Made by a program: the position numbers and the translations under genes. This document shows positions 54,378 through 63,845 of a DNA stretch of 64,000 nt, piece by piece (positions within the stretch are counted from its first letter, which is position 1; each line of letters opens with the position of its first letter). Under the pieces are notes generated by a model that was not told the origin of the DNA, did not search any database, and saw only the letters and a list, made by a program, of their open reading frames with translations. Source of the stretch: Carnobacterium_B sp045617425 (GTDB lineage Bacteria; Bacillota; Bacilli; Lactobacillales; Carnobacteriaceae); assembly GCF_045617425.1 (NCBI RefSeq), contig NZ_JAZLIO010000006.1, forward strand, positions 169,181-233,180. The letters are read 5' to 3'.

Positions 54378-55142
54378 ATGAAGTATAAAGGATATTTGAT
54401 TGATTTAGATGGCACCATGTATCGAGGAAAAGAGCCAATTCCAGCGGCTGCACGATTTATTAAAAGACTACAAGAAAGAAACATTCCTTATTTATTTGTT
54501 ACTAATAATTCTTCTAAAACACAAAAAGAAGTAGCCGATAATTTAATTCAAAACTTTGGCGTTCAAACGTCTGCAGAAGAGGTATACACTAGTTCGCTAG
54601 CAACTGCAGATTACTTAACTTCACTTGGTGGAGGAAATAGAGTCTATATAATAGGAGAAACAGGACTCAGAAGTGCATTGAAAAATGCGGGCTTTATTGA
54701 AGATGAAGAAAATCCGGACTACGTGGTTGTGGGAATCGATCGACAAGTTACGTATCATGATTTTGAAGTTGCAACCTTAGCGATTCATAAAGGTGCTCGC
54801 TTTATCGCGACAAATAAAGATACCAATTTACCGAGTGATAAAGGAATGGTACCTGGTGCTGGTTCATTAGTAGCCTTGCTGATAGCCTCAACAAGAGTTC
54901 AGCCTACTTTTATCGGGAAACCGGAAGCAATCATTATGGAAGAGGCCATCAAAACAATTGGTCTAACAAAAAAAGAAGTTATCATGGTAGGCGACAACTA
55001 CGAAACCGATATTTTAGCCGGTATTCACAATGATGTTGACACTTTACTAGTATTGACGGGTTTTACCTCTCTAACAGATTTAGAACTTGTGGAAGAACAA
55101 CCCACTTATTTACTAAATTCATTGGATGAGTGGGTGTTTTAG
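54378..55142 (+). CDS. yutF: HAD-IIA phosphatase, NagD/YutF-like
   Basis: The 254-residue protein has HAD motif I YLIDLDGTMYRG, motif II FVTNNSS, the C2 cap domain, Lys in GKPEAIIMEEA, and motif IV VGDNYETDILAG. This is the TIGR01457 group (YutF) of phosphatases for nucleotides or sugar phosphates. Its TAG shares a base with the GTG start of the next gene. Confidence 0.88.
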   Translation: MKYKGYLIDLDGTMYRGKEPIPAAARFIKRLQERNIPYLFVTNNSSKTQKEVADNLIQNFGVQTSAEEVYTSSLATADYLTSLGGGNRVYIIGETGLRSALKNAGFIEDEENPDYVVVGIDRQVTYHDFEVATLAIHKGARFIATNKDTNLPSDKGMVPGAGSLVALLIASTRVQPTFIGKPEAIIMEEAIKTIGLTKKEVIMVGDNYETDILAGIHNDVDTLLVLTGFTSLTDLELVEEQPTYLLNSLDEWVF

Positions 55143-55771
55143 TGAAAGAAAAAGTCCTTCATGTAGTAGGAATGATAAGTCTATTTTTATTTATTGTATC
55201 ATTTTCTATCGTAGTAACGATTAATTTGACGCCACTATATGCTTTTGATATTGATTACTTAAAAATATCTCAAACCGTTGGATTGACAAAGGAAACATTG
55301 ATGGAAAACTATCGAGTATTATTAAATTATTTGAACTTACCTTGGGTAACTGAATTGAACTTTCCGAATTTTCCAAGTTCAGAAAGTGGGTTGTTTCATT
55401 TTTATGAAGTCAAACGCTTGTTTATGTGGGACTATGTCATTGCAATGATTACAGCGGGGGGATCATTCTTTTATCTTCGCTACATGAAGAAAAATCAATT
55501 GTTTTGGAAATTGGTTCGCCCGTTTCAAGTTGCAACAGCCGTTCCGTTTGTCGTGCTCTTTATGATAGCTGTCAGTTTTGATCAGTTATTTGTAGCTTTC
55601 CATAAAGTTTTTTTTAATAACGATGCTTGGCTGTTCAATCCTTCTACCGATCCGATTATTTTAGCATTGCCAGAAACCTTTTTTATGCATTGCTTTATTT
55701 TAGCTTTCGTATTAATTGAACTACAAATTATTTTTGGGTATTTTTACACTAAACGAAAAGCATTTCATTAA
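55142..55771 (+). CDS. DUF1461 (TIGR01906) membrane protein
   Basis: The 209-residue protein has an N-terminal span, a long extracytoplasmic loop of about 75 residues, and three further spans with charged connecting loops. It is the usual last member of the yunD-yutD-yutF block in Lactobacillales. Function is unknown. The GTG at 55142 overlapping the yutF stop is preferred over the in-frame GTG at 55130, since family members start at KEKVLHVVG. Confidence 0.82.
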   Translation: MKEKVLHVVGMISLFLFIVSFSIVVTINLTPLYAFDIDYLKISQTVGLTKETLMENYRVLLNYLNLPWVTELNFPNFPSSESGLFHFYEVKRLFMWDYVIAMITAGGSFFYLRYMKKNQLFWKLVRPFQVATAVPFVVLFMIAVSFDQLFVAFHKVFFNNDAWLFNPSTDPIILALPETFFMHCFILAFVLIELQIIFGYFYTKRKAFH

Positions 55772-55818
55772 AAATAAGACCCCCCTACTCAAAGTTGAGT
55801 AGGGGGGTCTTATTTCTA
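55771..55818. terminator. Strong bidirectional terminator
   Basis: AATAAGACCCCCCTACTCA pairs perfectly with TGAGTAGGGGGGTCTTATT around a 4-base loop, one of the most stable hairpins in the window, between convergent genes. Confidence 0.9.
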
Positions 55819-55826
55819 GTTCATGA

Positions 55827-56333
55827 TTATTGTGTAATATCACTTTTATTGGGTTGAGCATGTGCTAGCCGACTAGCAGCGGCGGCTGCAATAGCCCCAA
55901 CGATATCATCTAAGAATGTATGAACTTCGTTGTCATTATGACTGTTTAATTTTTTTAGAATACCGGGTTTAATTTTATCAATATAGCCATAGTTGGTAAA
56001 ACCAATTGAACCATAGACATTTACAATAGAAAGCGCCATGATTTCGTCAATACCATATAGTCCTTCATCATCCACAATGATATCCAATAAAGGGTTCATC
56101 AATTGTTTTTTCTCTGCTAAAATATCTAATTGAATCCCAGTTAAGACCGTATTTTGGACTTCTCTTTTTTTGAGAACGGCTTCTACGTGTTCTAAACAGA
56201 CTTCATAAGATAAATCGTTGATATAAGACTGTTGTAAAAACATAACCAATTCGGCAATATCTTTTAATTTAACGCCACGTTGGTCCAGTAATTCTAAAGC
56301 TTTTTTGTGTAACTCATTTGTATCTTTTACCAT
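55827..56333 (-). CDS. Phosphatidylglycerophosphatase A family (YutG-like)
   Basis: The 168-residue protein has the PgpA fold of the soluble YutG type: LKDIAELVMFLQQ, PLLDIIVDDEGLYGIDEIMALSIVNVYGSIGFTNYGYIDK and FLDDIVGAIAAAAASRL with its conserved Asp pairs. Members dephosphorylate phosphatidylglycerophosphate or remain uncharacterised. Single gene. Confidence 0.85.
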   Translation of the reverse strand: MVKDTNELHKKALELLDQRGVKLKDIAELVMFLQQSYINDLSYEVCLEHVEAVLKKREVQNTVLTGIQLDILAEKKQLMNPLLDIIVDDEGLYGIDEIMALSIVNVYGSIGFTNYGYIDKIKPGILKKLNSHNDNEVHTFLDDIVGAIAAAAASRLAHAQPNKSDITQ

Positions 56334-56514
56334 TCGTATCCCTCCGTTTTAAGTATAGATTAATTATACTAGAAAGCAGAACAAATGACTTGCAATAACC
56401 TTTTTACAAATTTTTCAAATAACAGACCCCACATCTACTTTCTGAAGGTTACTCTAATATTAAGCAAACTATGACTCAAGTAGGTTAGAATGTAACAGCT
56501 TTTTATGGCATTAC

Positions 56515-57507
56515 CTAAAATAGACTTGTGCTATGCATGGGTTGTACTCGTTCGTCTGGATTGATGTAACTCATGGCATTGTTAATGGCAGTAGGAGCTT
56601 CTCCAAATCCGGTCGCAATTAATTTAATTTTTCCGTCATAAGTACAGATATCACCTGCTGCATAAATACCAGGAACTGTAGTTTCCATCTTAGTATTCAC
56701 GGGAATCTCATTACGTTTCACGTCAAATCCCCATTTTTTCATTGGTCCAATGGAAGAGGTAAAACCGTAATTGATCAAAAAATCATCGATTTCAAGTTCT
56801 TTTTCACTTTCTCCTCTGACTTCTTTTAATTGAACAGATTTAATCTGTGGATGATTGCCTTTAATTGCCACAGGAATATAAGGAGTGATCATCTCAACAG
56901 TTGATTGTTCGAGCAAGGAAACGCTATGTTCCAGTGCTCTAAACTTATTTCTTCTATGGATGAGATACACTTTTTTTGCAATTGGTTCAAGAGCCAGTGC
57001 CCAATCGACCGCAGAATCGCCACCACCACAAATCGCTACCGTTCGATCTTTAAATTGCTCAATATTATTCACATAATAATGAAGGGTACTGCCTTCGAAC
57101 TCTTCGGCTTGATCCAGTTCCAATCTACGAGGTTGAAAAGCTCCGTTACCAGCAGTGATAATAATCGCTTTTGAATAGTGGACAGTTTTGGGAGTTGTTA
57201 ATTTGAATAGTCCATCTTCATTTTTAATGACATCAATCACTTCTTCTTCTAAACAAATCGTCGGGTCAAAACGAGAGATTTGCTCAGAAAGATTATCAAT
57301 CAATTTTTGTCCCGTCACTACAGGCAGTGCAGCGATATCATAGATGTTTTTTTCCGGATACAGCATACTCAACTGTCCACCTAACTGAGGCAAACTCTCA
57401 ATTATTTTAACTTTTGCATTGCGCATCCCGCCGTAAAAAGCTGCAAACATGCCAACGGGTCCACCACCAATAATCGTAATATCAAAGACTTCTTTAGTAG
57501 TATTCAA
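56515..57507 (-). CDS. yumC: Ferredoxin--NADP reductase, type 2 (YumC)
   Basis: The 330-residue thioredoxin-reductase-like flavoprotein lacks the CxxC redox pair. FAD motif IIGGGPVGMFAAFYGGMRNA, PQLGGQLSMLYPEKNIYD, NADPH motif AICGGGDSAVDWA and AAGDICTY define the type-2 ferredoxin-NADP+ reductase of Firmicutes, which moves electrons between NADPH and ferredoxin or flavodoxin. The upstream site TTGGAGG precedes the ATG. Confidence 0.9.
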   Translation of the reverse strand: MNTTKEVFDITIIGGGPVGMFAAFYGGMRNAKVKIIESLPQLGGQLSMLYPEKNIYDIAALPVVTGQKLIDNLSEQISRFDPTICLEEEVIDVIKNEDGLFKLTTPKTVHYSKAIIITAGNGAFQPRRLELDQAEEFEGSTLHYYVNNIEQFKDRTVAICGGGDSAVDWALALEPIAKKVYLIHRRNKFRALEHSVSLLEQSTVEMITPYIPVAIKGNHPQIKSVQLKEVRGESEKELEIDDFLINYGFTSSIGPMKKWGFDVKRNEIPVNTKMETTVPGIYAAGDICTYDGKIKLIATGFGEAPTAINNAMSYINPDERVQPMHSTSLF

Positions 57508-57585
57508 AACTAAATTCCTCCAAAGGTGCGAATTTTTTATTCAAATTTTCTTAAAGTATAGTAAACAAGACATATATAGTTAGAA

Positions 57586-57638
57586 ATAAAAAGGATCCTT
57601 TAACTGCGTATATCTTTCAAGGCAGCTAAAAGGACCCA
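57586..57638 (-). terminator. Terminator of yuiD
   Basis: On the minus strand, GGGTCCTTTTAGCTGCC pairs with GCAGTTAAAGGATCC, followed by a T-run. Confidence 0.75.
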
Positions 57639-57656
57639 TAAAAAGGTGAAGAAAGA

Positions 57657-58160
57657 TTATAAAATAGAAAAGTAAGTCAATACAGCTTGTGTAGCAAAAG
57701 CGACTAAAATACCGGTAAGAATCCCAAAGAAAACTTCAATCGGCTTATGGCCTAAATATTCTTTTAAGTGACGTTCAGTTTGTTCATCAACGAGGGCTGC
57801 CGAATCGTGAGAAAGTTTAACCACTTTTTTACTCAACATATGAAAATCAACCACTAATTGATTTAACAAGATTCCTTGTTCGCCACTTTGTCGACGCACA
57901 CCCATAGAATCAAACATAACAATGACTCCAAAGGTACTTGCAATAGCTACAAAAGGTGAAGCTACACCATACTGTAAAGCTAGAGCTGTAATAAGGGCAG
58001 ATACCGCTGCTGAATGTGAACTAGGCATTCCGCCAGTAGAAGTAGCTAATGCCCAAGTGGTTTTTCTTTGTAATAGAAAAGCTACTGGAATTTTAATGAT
58101 TTGTGCAAATGTAATAGCTGTAAAAGCCGCAACAAGCGGAAAATTCGTTAAAATAAGCAT
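57657..58160 (-). CDS. yuiD: Divergent PAP2 family membrane protein (YuiD)
   Basis: The 167-residue protein matches the DUF212 divergent PAP2 group: AQIIKIPVAFLLQRK, the phosphatase-like TGGMPSSHSAAVSALITALALQYG, and DSMGVRRQSGEQG, with four spans. It could dephosphorylate a lipid phosphate at the membrane, but no activity is known for the family. Confidence 0.85.
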   Translation of the reverse strand: MLILTNFPLVAAFTAITFAQIIKIPVAFLLQRKTTWALATSTGGMPSSHSAAVSALITALALQYGVASPFVAIASTFGVIVMFDSMGVRRQSGEQGILLNQLVVDFHMLSKKVVKLSHDSAALVDEQTERHLKEYLGHKPIEVFFGILTGILVAFATQAVLTYFSIL

Positions 58161-58360
58161 AGTGTACCATCCTTTAAAAAATTCAATATTCTATTTCATA
58201 TCATAACATGAAACAAGTTTTTCTTTGACAAAAAAGTGTTAATGATAGAAAAAAGAAACAGAAGTAAGCTATTTTTTGTTTGATAGCTAAAAAAAATGGC
58301 AATACAAGAAAGATTTCGGTATGATAGAGAAGTAAATATAAAAATTAGGAGGACGATAAA

Positions 58361-58951
58361 ATGTCTGAATTTCCACAATTATCAAATGAAGTAGCAAGTA
58401 ATGAACAAGTTGCTACCATTAAAACAACGATGGGTGATCTTAAAATTAAATTATTCCCTGAAATTGCCCCTAAAGCAGTAGAAAATTTTGTTAAATTAGC
58501 AGAAAGTGGTTACTACAATGGAATTATTTTCCACCGTGTTATCCCTGACTTTATGATTCAAGGGGGAGACCCAACTGGAACAGGTATGGGAGGAGAAAGT
58601 GTCTGGGGAAGTTCTTTTGAAGATGAATTTTCAGATAAAGCATTTAACCTTAAAGGTGCGCTTTCAATGGCTAATGCAGGTCCGCATACAAACGGAAGCC
58701 AATTCTTCATCGTATCAGCTTCTCAAACTCCAGCAAATATGATTGGCCAACTTGAAGCGGCTGGTTATCCTGTAGAGATTGTTGAAGCATACAAAGAAAA
58801 TGGTGGAACACCTTGGTTAGATAATCGTCACACTGTTTTTGGTCATGTTATTGAAGGAATGGACGTTGTGGATTCAATCCAAAATGTAAAACGTGGAGCT
58901 CAAGACAAGCCAGTAAACGATATTGTTATTGAAAGCATTGAATTAAACTAA
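58361..58951 (+). CDS. ppiB: Peptidyl-prolyl cis-trans isomerase, cyclophilin type
   Basis: The 196-residue cytoplasmic cyclophilin has IFHRVIPDFMIQGGDPTGTG (catalytic Arg), MANAGPHTNGSQFFI and HTVFGHVIEGMDVVD. It has one insertion (about 30 residues, QLEAAGYPVEIVEAYKENGG) usual in Lactobacillales PpiB. It assists folding at proline bonds. Confidence 0.92.
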   Translation: MSEFPQLSNEVASNEQVATIKTTMGDLKIKLFPEIAPKAVENFVKLAESGYYNGIIFHRVIPDFMIQGGDPTGTGMGGESVWGSSFEDEFSDKAFNLKGALSMANAGPHTNGSQFFIVSASQTPANMIGQLEAAGYPVEIVEAYKENGGTPWLDNRHTVFGHVIEGMDVVDSIQNVKRGAQDKPVNDIVIESIELN

Positions 58952-58953
58952 AA

Positions 58954-59000
58954 AAATAAACGATCAACAGACGTCATGTCTGCTGATCGTTTATTTTTTT
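58954..59000. terminator. Bidirectional terminator
   Basis: AAATAAACGATCA-CAGAC pairs with GTCTG-TGATCGTTTATTT, with A/T runs on both sides, between convergent genes. Confidence 0.88.
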
Positions 59001-59002
59001 AC

Positions 59003-60184
59003 TTAACCTTTTGGGTGTTCAAATGCATATTTTATACGCTTCAAACCTTCAACAACAGTTTCATGAGGCGCAGCAAAGTTTAGTCGCATGTAGTTTGTTC
59101 CCGAAGGTCCATAATCCGAACCAGCATTTAAACCGATTTTTCCAACTTTTGCAAAATGATTGGTCAATTGTTTATCAGGAATATTTAAAGTAGAACAGTC
59201 AAACCACAGTAAGTATGTTCCTTGAGGTCTCATATAAAAAACTTCAGGAAGTTCAGTATCAAAAAACGTACAAATTGTTTCTAAGTTGTTTTTTAAATAT
59301 GTCATTAACTCTTCTAGCCAGGGTTCACTTGTTGCAAAAGCGGCTTCGGTTGCTGCGTAACCAAATGTATTGATGCTATTTTGTTCGGTTTTGGATTGAG
59401 CTACAATCAATGCATTACGCAAATCTTCGTTTTGAACAAAAATCATTGAATTTTTTATCCCAGCTAAGTTAAATGTTTTCGTAGCCGCCGTTAGAGTAAT
59501 GACAAAGTCTTTGTATTGCTCATTGATGGCTGCAACTGAAATAAACTCATGTGGTTGATAAATAAGATCACCATGTATTTCATCACTGCATAAGATAACG
59601 TGGTATTTTTGACATAGTCCCGCTAATTGAGCCAACTCTTGTTTGGTCCACACACGGCCTCCAGGGTTATGTGGGTTGCTTAAAACAAATAATTTTACAT
59701 TTCTTTTTATAAATTGTTGTTCTATATCAATGAAATCCATCTTAAACAAACCATCCTCAATAAACAACGAATTTCGAATGACTTTTCGGTTATTCAATGT
59801 AATCATATTTTCAAACGGGGTATAAACAGGGTCTTGAATCATCACAGTCTCCCGTTCGTTTGTAAAAGTTTGGATCACCAATGCAATACTTGGAACCACT
59901 CCAGGAGAGAATAAAATATCCTTGGGTGACAACTGTAAGTTATGACGGTTTTTTTGCCAGTCTGTGATAGCTTGGTAGAGAGAATCGGGAGGAAACGCAT
60001 AGCCTAAAATACGTTGATCCACTACTTTTTTCAAAGCATCTAAAATCAAAGGCGAATTAGCAAAGTCCATATCCGCTACCCACATGGGCAAAACAGTATC
60101 GTCCCCAAATATTTTTTTTGAATATCCCCATTTAATACTACTTTGATCACTGCGATCAATTTGTTCATCAAAGTTCCAAGTCAT
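59003..60184 (-). CDS. MalY/PatB family pyridoxal-phosphate C-S lyase
   Basis: This 393-residue fold-type I PLP enzyme has ADMDFANSPLILDALKK, SNPHNPGGRVWTKQEL, CSDEIHGDLIYQ and the PLP-lysine segment TAATKTFNLAGIKNS, ending with MRLNFAAPHETVVEGLKRI. The MalY/PatB group cleaves cystathionine or cysteine (beta C-S lyase) and can also transaminate. Single gene. AGGAGGAAT precedes the ATG. Confidence 0.88.
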   Translation of the reverse strand: MTWNFDEQIDRSDQSSIKWGYSKKIFGDDTVLPMWVADMDFANSPLILDALKKVVDQRILGYAFPPDSLYQAITDWQKNRHNLQLSPKDILFSPGVVPSIALVIQTFTNERETVMIQDPVYTPFENMITLNNRKVIRNSLFIEDGLFKMDFIDIEQQFIKRNVKLFVLSNPHNPGGRVWTKQELAQLAGLCQKYHVILCSDEIHGDLIYQPHEFISVAAINEQYKDFVITLTAATKTFNLAGIKNSMIFVQNEDLRNALIVAQSKTEQNSINTFGYAATEAAFATSEPWLEELMTYLKNNLETICTFFDTELPEVFYMRPQGTYLLWFDCSTLNIPDKQLTNHFAKVGKIGLNAGSDYGPSGTNYMRLNFAAPHETVVEGLKRIKYAFEHPKG

Positions 60185-60413
60185 AGAACTATTCCTCCTA
60201 TCAAAAGTTAGTTTCTATTATAGGATTAAGTATACTAGTAAAAACCGAAGAGAGATATTTTTTTCTATGTTGCCTCTTTTAAAGCTTGTAACATAAATTA
60301 AGTCTAAAATTTAAAAATATGAAAACGTATTCTAAACACGCTGTCTGTTTATTTATGATAAAATAAAACATAGAACAAAAAGTAATCTAGAAATGGATAA
60401 GCGAGGTGATAGG

Positions 60414-60791
60414 ATGAAGTATAAAATTGGCATGGTCATTAAAGGCAAAATTACTGGAATTCAACCTTATGGAGCGTTTGTTTCACTTGATGAAGAAACA
60501 CAAGGGCTTATCCATATCTCAGAATGCAAACATGGTTTTGTTAAAGACTTAAATGAAGTTTTAACAGTGGGAAATGAAATTGAAGTGATGGTATTAGATA
60601 TTGATGAATACACAAGAAAAATCAGTTTATCTCTAAGAACGTTAGAGGAAAATACAACATTTCAATATCATCCTAAGAAAAGAAGGCAACATCATGAAAA
60701 GGTCGGTAAGCTAGGTTTTGCTACAATAAAAGAGTCGATGCCAAAATGGATTGAAGAAGCTAAAGAAGATGAAAAAAGACGGGTAATGTAG
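60414..60791 (+). CDS. cvfD: S1-domain RNA-binding protein (CvfD/YugI-like)
   Basis: The 125-residue protein starts with a single S1 domain (GMVIKGKITGIQPYGAFVSLDEETQGLIHISE...LSLRTLEE) and ends in a basic tail. This is the CvfD/general-stress-protein-13 architecture, a post-transcriptional regulator bound to ribosomes or mRNA. An in-frame ATG at 60393 has no ribosome site, while the ATG at 60414 has GAGGTG (60403-60408) five bases away. Confidence 0.85.
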   Translation: MKYKIGMVIKGKITGIQPYGAFVSLDEETQGLIHISECKHGFVKDLNEVLTVGNEIEVMVLDIDEYTRKISLSLRTLEENTTFQYHPKKRRQHHEKVGKLGFATIKESMPKWIEEAKEDEKRRVM

Positions 60792-60859
60792 TAAAGAGAT
60801 TATTGACCTATTGTAAACCAAACAAATGAGCTTAAAACTATAGGTAGAGGTGTAAACTA

Positions 60860-61243
60860 ATGACAGAGAAAAGATGGGTAGCTGGAACTATAATGGCAAA
60901 AGGACCAGAAGGAAAGTATGTTTTTTTAGTGAAAGTAGAAGCTGAAATGCATTCATTCCCTACCACAGAAATCAGTGATGTTAAAACAGGATTAGCTACT
61001 ATATTAGAGGCGCTAAAAACTATTTTACCCATTAAAGCAACTGATTTGAATTTATATGAACTGACAAATGCAGTAGTTAATGATAACCGTATCCCTTTAT
61101 TTGTTTTTGAACTTTATGATGAAGAAGCCGATTACAGACTTCTAACTGAAAGCGGTGATAACTCACTAATCTGGTTGCATTCTGATGAACTCACAAAAAC
61201 TTTAGAAAAATGGGAAATCTCAGGAGTCCCACAATTTAAATAA
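60860..61243 (+). CDS. Hypothetical protein, possible degenerate Nudix fold
   Basis: The 127-residue protein opens like a Nudix domain (VAGTIMAKGPEGKYVFLVKVEAEMHSFPTTEI) but has no GX5EX7REUXEEXGU box, so it should not hydrolyse nucleotides. The second half (LFVFELYDEEADYRLL...IWLHSDELTKTLEKW) continues in Nudix-like strand-helix order. It sits directly before pgi. Function is unknown; it is probably a small-molecule-binding relative. Confidence 0.6.
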   Translation: MTEKRWVAGTIMAKGPEGKYVFLVKVEAEMHSFPTTEISDVKTGLATILEALKTILPIKATDLNLYELTNAVVNDNRIPLFVFELYDEEADYRLLTESGDNSLIWLHSDELTKTLEKWEISGVPQFK

Positions 61244-61375
61244 GTTTATCTTTAACGGCACTTCTCATTCGAGAAATGCTGTTTTTTCTTGCTTTTTTTG
61301 ATTAAAACAACTAAAGTTAATAGGTATGAGAATAGTGTTTTTTATTCTTTAAAACAATTAATTGGAGGGGTTTAC

Positions 61376-62722
61376 GTGGGTCATATTAAATTTGATTATT
61401 CAAATATTGAAAAATTTGTACAACCACATGAAATTACGAACTTACAACAACAGGTTACAACTGCTGATGAAATGTTACGTAAAGGAACTGGAGCAGGTAG
61501 CGATTACCTAGGTTGGATCGATTTGCCAAAAAATTATGATAAAGAAGAATTTGCTCGTATCAAAACGGCAGCTAAAAAAATCCAAGACGATTCAGAAATT
61601 CTGGTTGTTATCGGAATTGGAGGATCTTACTTAGGCTCAAAAGCTGCGATTGATTTCTTAAACCATTCTTTCGTTAATTTACTTGATAAAGAAACTCGTA
61701 AAGCACCACAAGTTCTCTTTGCTGGAAACAGCATTAGTTCAAGTTATTTACATGATTTGATCCAAGTGATTGGAGACCGTGATTTCTCAGTAAATATTAT
61801 CTCTAAATCAGGTACAACTACTGAACCAGCTATTGCTTTTAGAGTATTCAAAGAATTATTAGAAAAGAAATATGGCTCTGAAGAGGCTAAATCTCGTATT
61901 TACGCTACCACAGACAAAGAACGCGGTGCTTTAAAACAGGAAGCAAATGCACAAGGCTATGAATCATTTATCATTCCTGATGATGTTGGAGGACGTTTCT
62001 CTGTATTAACAGCAGTAGGTTTATTGCCAATTGCAGCTAGTGGAGCAGACATTGATCAATTGATGAAAGGTGCTGCAGATGCATCAGCGGAATTTTCTAG
62101 TGATAAAATCGAAGAAAATGAAGCATATCAATACGCTGTATTGCGTAATGTCTTCTATCGTAAAGGAAAAGATACTGAAATTTTAGTTAACTATGAACCA
62201 TCATTGCAATACTTCTCAGAGTGGTGGAAACAGTTGGCTGGAGAATCAGAAGGTAAAGACCAAAAAGGAATCTATCCTTCAAGCGTAAACTTTTCTACTG
62301 ATTTACATTCAATGGGACAATACATTCAAGAAGGACAACGCAATATCTTTGAAACAGTTATTAAAGTAGACAAACCAAAATTCGATATTGCTATCCCATC
62401 TACTGAAGAAGATTTAGACGGGTTAGGTTACTTAGAAGGAAAAGGGATTGATTTCGTAAATACCAAAGCCTTCCAAGGAACTCTTTTAGCTCATACTGAT
62501 GGAGATGTGCCTAACATGATTTTAACGATTCCTCAACAAGATGCATATACATTAGGCTACATGATGTACTTCTTTGAAATTGCCATCGGTCTATCTGGAT
62601 ACTTAAATGGTGTAAATCCATTTGATCAACCAGGTGTAGAAGCATACAAGAAAAATATGTTTGCTTTGCTAGGAAAACCAGGATTTGAAGAATTAGGTAA
62701 AGAATTAAACGCACGTCTGTAA
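61376..62722 (+). CDS. pgi: Glucose-6-phosphate isomerase
   Basis: The 448-residue enzyme converts glucose 6-phosphate to fructose 6-phosphate. VVIGIGGSYLGSKAAIDFL, ISKSGTTTEPAIAFR, the signature VGGRFSVLTAVGLLPIA and the LGYMMYFFEIAIGLSGYLNGVNPFDQPGVE block are all present. The frame extends upstream to a rare codon at 61289, but GGAGG (61364-61368) and the family start at GHIKFDYSN fix the GTG at 61376. Confidence 0.95.
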   Translation: MGHIKFDYSNIEKFVQPHEITNLQQQVTTADEMLRKGTGAGSDYLGWIDLPKNYDKEEFARIKTAAKKIQDDSEILVVIGIGGSYLGSKAAIDFLNHSFVNLLDKETRKAPQVLFAGNSISSSYLHDLIQVIGDRDFSVNIISKSGTTTEPAIAFRVFKELLEKKYGSEEAKSRIYATTDKERGALKQEANAQGYESFIIPDDVGGRFSVLTAVGLLPIAASGADIDQLMKGAADASAEFSSDKIEENEAYQYAVLRNVFYRKGKDTEILVNYEPSLQYFSEWWKQLAGESEGKDQKGIYPSSVNFSTDLHSMGQYIQEGQRNIFETVIKVDKPKFDIAIPSTEEDLDGLGYLEGKGIDFVNTKAFQGTLLAHTDGDVPNMILTIPQQDAYTLGYMMYFFEIAIGLSGYLNGVNPFDQPGVEAYKKNMFALLGKPGFEELGKELNARL

Positions 62723-62739
62723 TATAGATGTACCGAAAT

Positions 62740-62819
62740 GAAACACACTTCAAAAGTCTTTACATCTCTTTTTCTTATCGTAGTGATAGAAAAAAAGGTG
62801 TTTAGGCTTTTTTTTTAGA
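62740..62819 (+). terminator. Probable terminator after pgi
   Basis: AAACAC...GTGTTT encloses TTTTTCTTATC/GATAGAAAAA, followed by T8. The hairpin has several mismatches, so the limits are approximate. Confidence 0.4.
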
Positions 62820-62930
62820 AATAGCATTATGAAAAGGCATTGTTAGTCTGCAATTTTTGTAGTAGTGTATTTAATAACAAATGATAGTTAAAATCTACTC
62901 TCTATTCTATATAGAAGAAAGGGGAATAAA

Positions 62931-63461
62931 ATGAGTGGGAATTTTATATTACACCAAGCAAAAACAGAACACATTGAAATGATTGATGCATTACTTAAAG
63001 AAACAGCTCTATGGTTAAAAGCTAAAGGTTCGTTACAATGGAATGGTATATTAGAAGGCAAAGATAATCATGATACAACAAGGGCCATCGATAGAGGAGA
63101 AGTGTTCTACGGAACTTTAGATAATAAATTAGTTGGGATGTTCATATTGTGGGATCAACAAAGCGAGTGGGATGCAGATTTATGGGGAACGGATCAAGGA
63201 GATGAGTTTTATTACCTTCATCGTTTGAATATAAAGAGAGACAAAGCTGGAATGGGAATTCCGCATTTGATGATTAATGCTGCTAAAGACTATGCTGAAA
63301 AAAAAGAAAAAAGAGCGCTCAGACTAGATTGTATTGCTGAAAATGAATTTTTAAACCGAATGTACCGTAATGAAAGCTTTAAACTGATTGATTGTAAAGA
63401 AAATTTCAATGCTGGAGAACAAATAAATGACTTTAATTTATATCAGTATGACCTAAAGTGA
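62931..63461 (+). CDS. GNAT family N-acetyltransferase
   Basis: The 176-residue protein has the GNAT pattern: ALLKETALWLKAKGSLQWNG near the start, FYYLHRLNIKRDKAGMGIPHLMINAAKDYAEKK (acetyl-CoA site, with GMGIP replacing the usual RGxGxG), LRLDCIAENEFLNRMYRNESF at the end. Similar small acetyltransferases often act on toxic small molecules or as antitoxin-like proteins; the substrate is unknown. GAAAGGGG precedes the ATG. Confidence 0.8.
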   Translation: MSGNFILHQAKTEHIEMIDALLKETALWLKAKGSLQWNGILEGKDNHDTTRAIDRGEVFYGTLDNKLVGMFILWDQQSEWDADLWGTDQGDEFYYLHRLNIKRDKAGMGIPHLMINAAKDYAEKKEKRALRLDCIAENEFLNRMYRNESFKLIDCKENFNAGEQINDFNLYQYDLK

Positions 63462-63486
63462 TTTTAGAAAAACGAACGATAGTATA

Positions 63487-63515
63487 AAGGGCTGTTTTTA
63501 AAACAGTCTTTTTAT
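63487..63515 (+). terminator. Terminator after GNAT gene
   Basis: AAGGGCTGTTTT pairs with AAAACAGTCTTT followed by T-rich sequence. Confidence 0.7.
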
Positions 63516-63607
63516 TCGTTTCGCTCATATGTAATACAAATCTAAATGCAAAAAAGTGGTAAATTATACGCTTTTTAAAAAAAAGTAAAAAAAACGAAAT
63601 CTTTTTA

Positions 63608-63636
63608 TTGACCAGTATCAAAAAACTTGTTATAGT
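63608..63636 (+). promoter_or_regulatory. rRNA operon promoter P1
   Basis: TTGACC (63608-63613), exactly 17 bp, TATAGT (63631-63636), with an A-rich upstream stretch resembling an UP element. A weaker TTGACA (63703-63708) with TAATCT (63727-63732) lies between P1 and P2. Confidence 0.75.
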
Positions 63637-63809
63637 AATTGATGTCGCTAAGAGAGATAAGTGATAGACGGAATAGATGGAAACATTATTGTAAAAATAA
63701 TGTTGACAAAACGTAAAATAATATGTTAATCTATTTAAGTCCTCATGAAAACACTGAGCTGGCAAATGGATAAATATTCAATTTAAAAAAATATTTATTA
63801 AAAAACTTG

Positions 63810-63838
63810 TTGACAAGTTGAAAAACAACTGCTATAAT
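63810..63838 (+). promoter_or_regulatory. rRNA operon promoter P2
   Basis: Perfect consensus TTGACA (63810-63815), 17-bp spacer, TATAAT (63833-63838), preceded by A/T tracts. Confidence 0.85.
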
Positions 63839-63845
63839 TTAGAAG

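Noticed and set aside
63433..63765. 110-codon minus-strand ORF
   Set aside because: It runs across a terminator and the rRNA promoters; the composition is that of AT-rich non-coding DNA.
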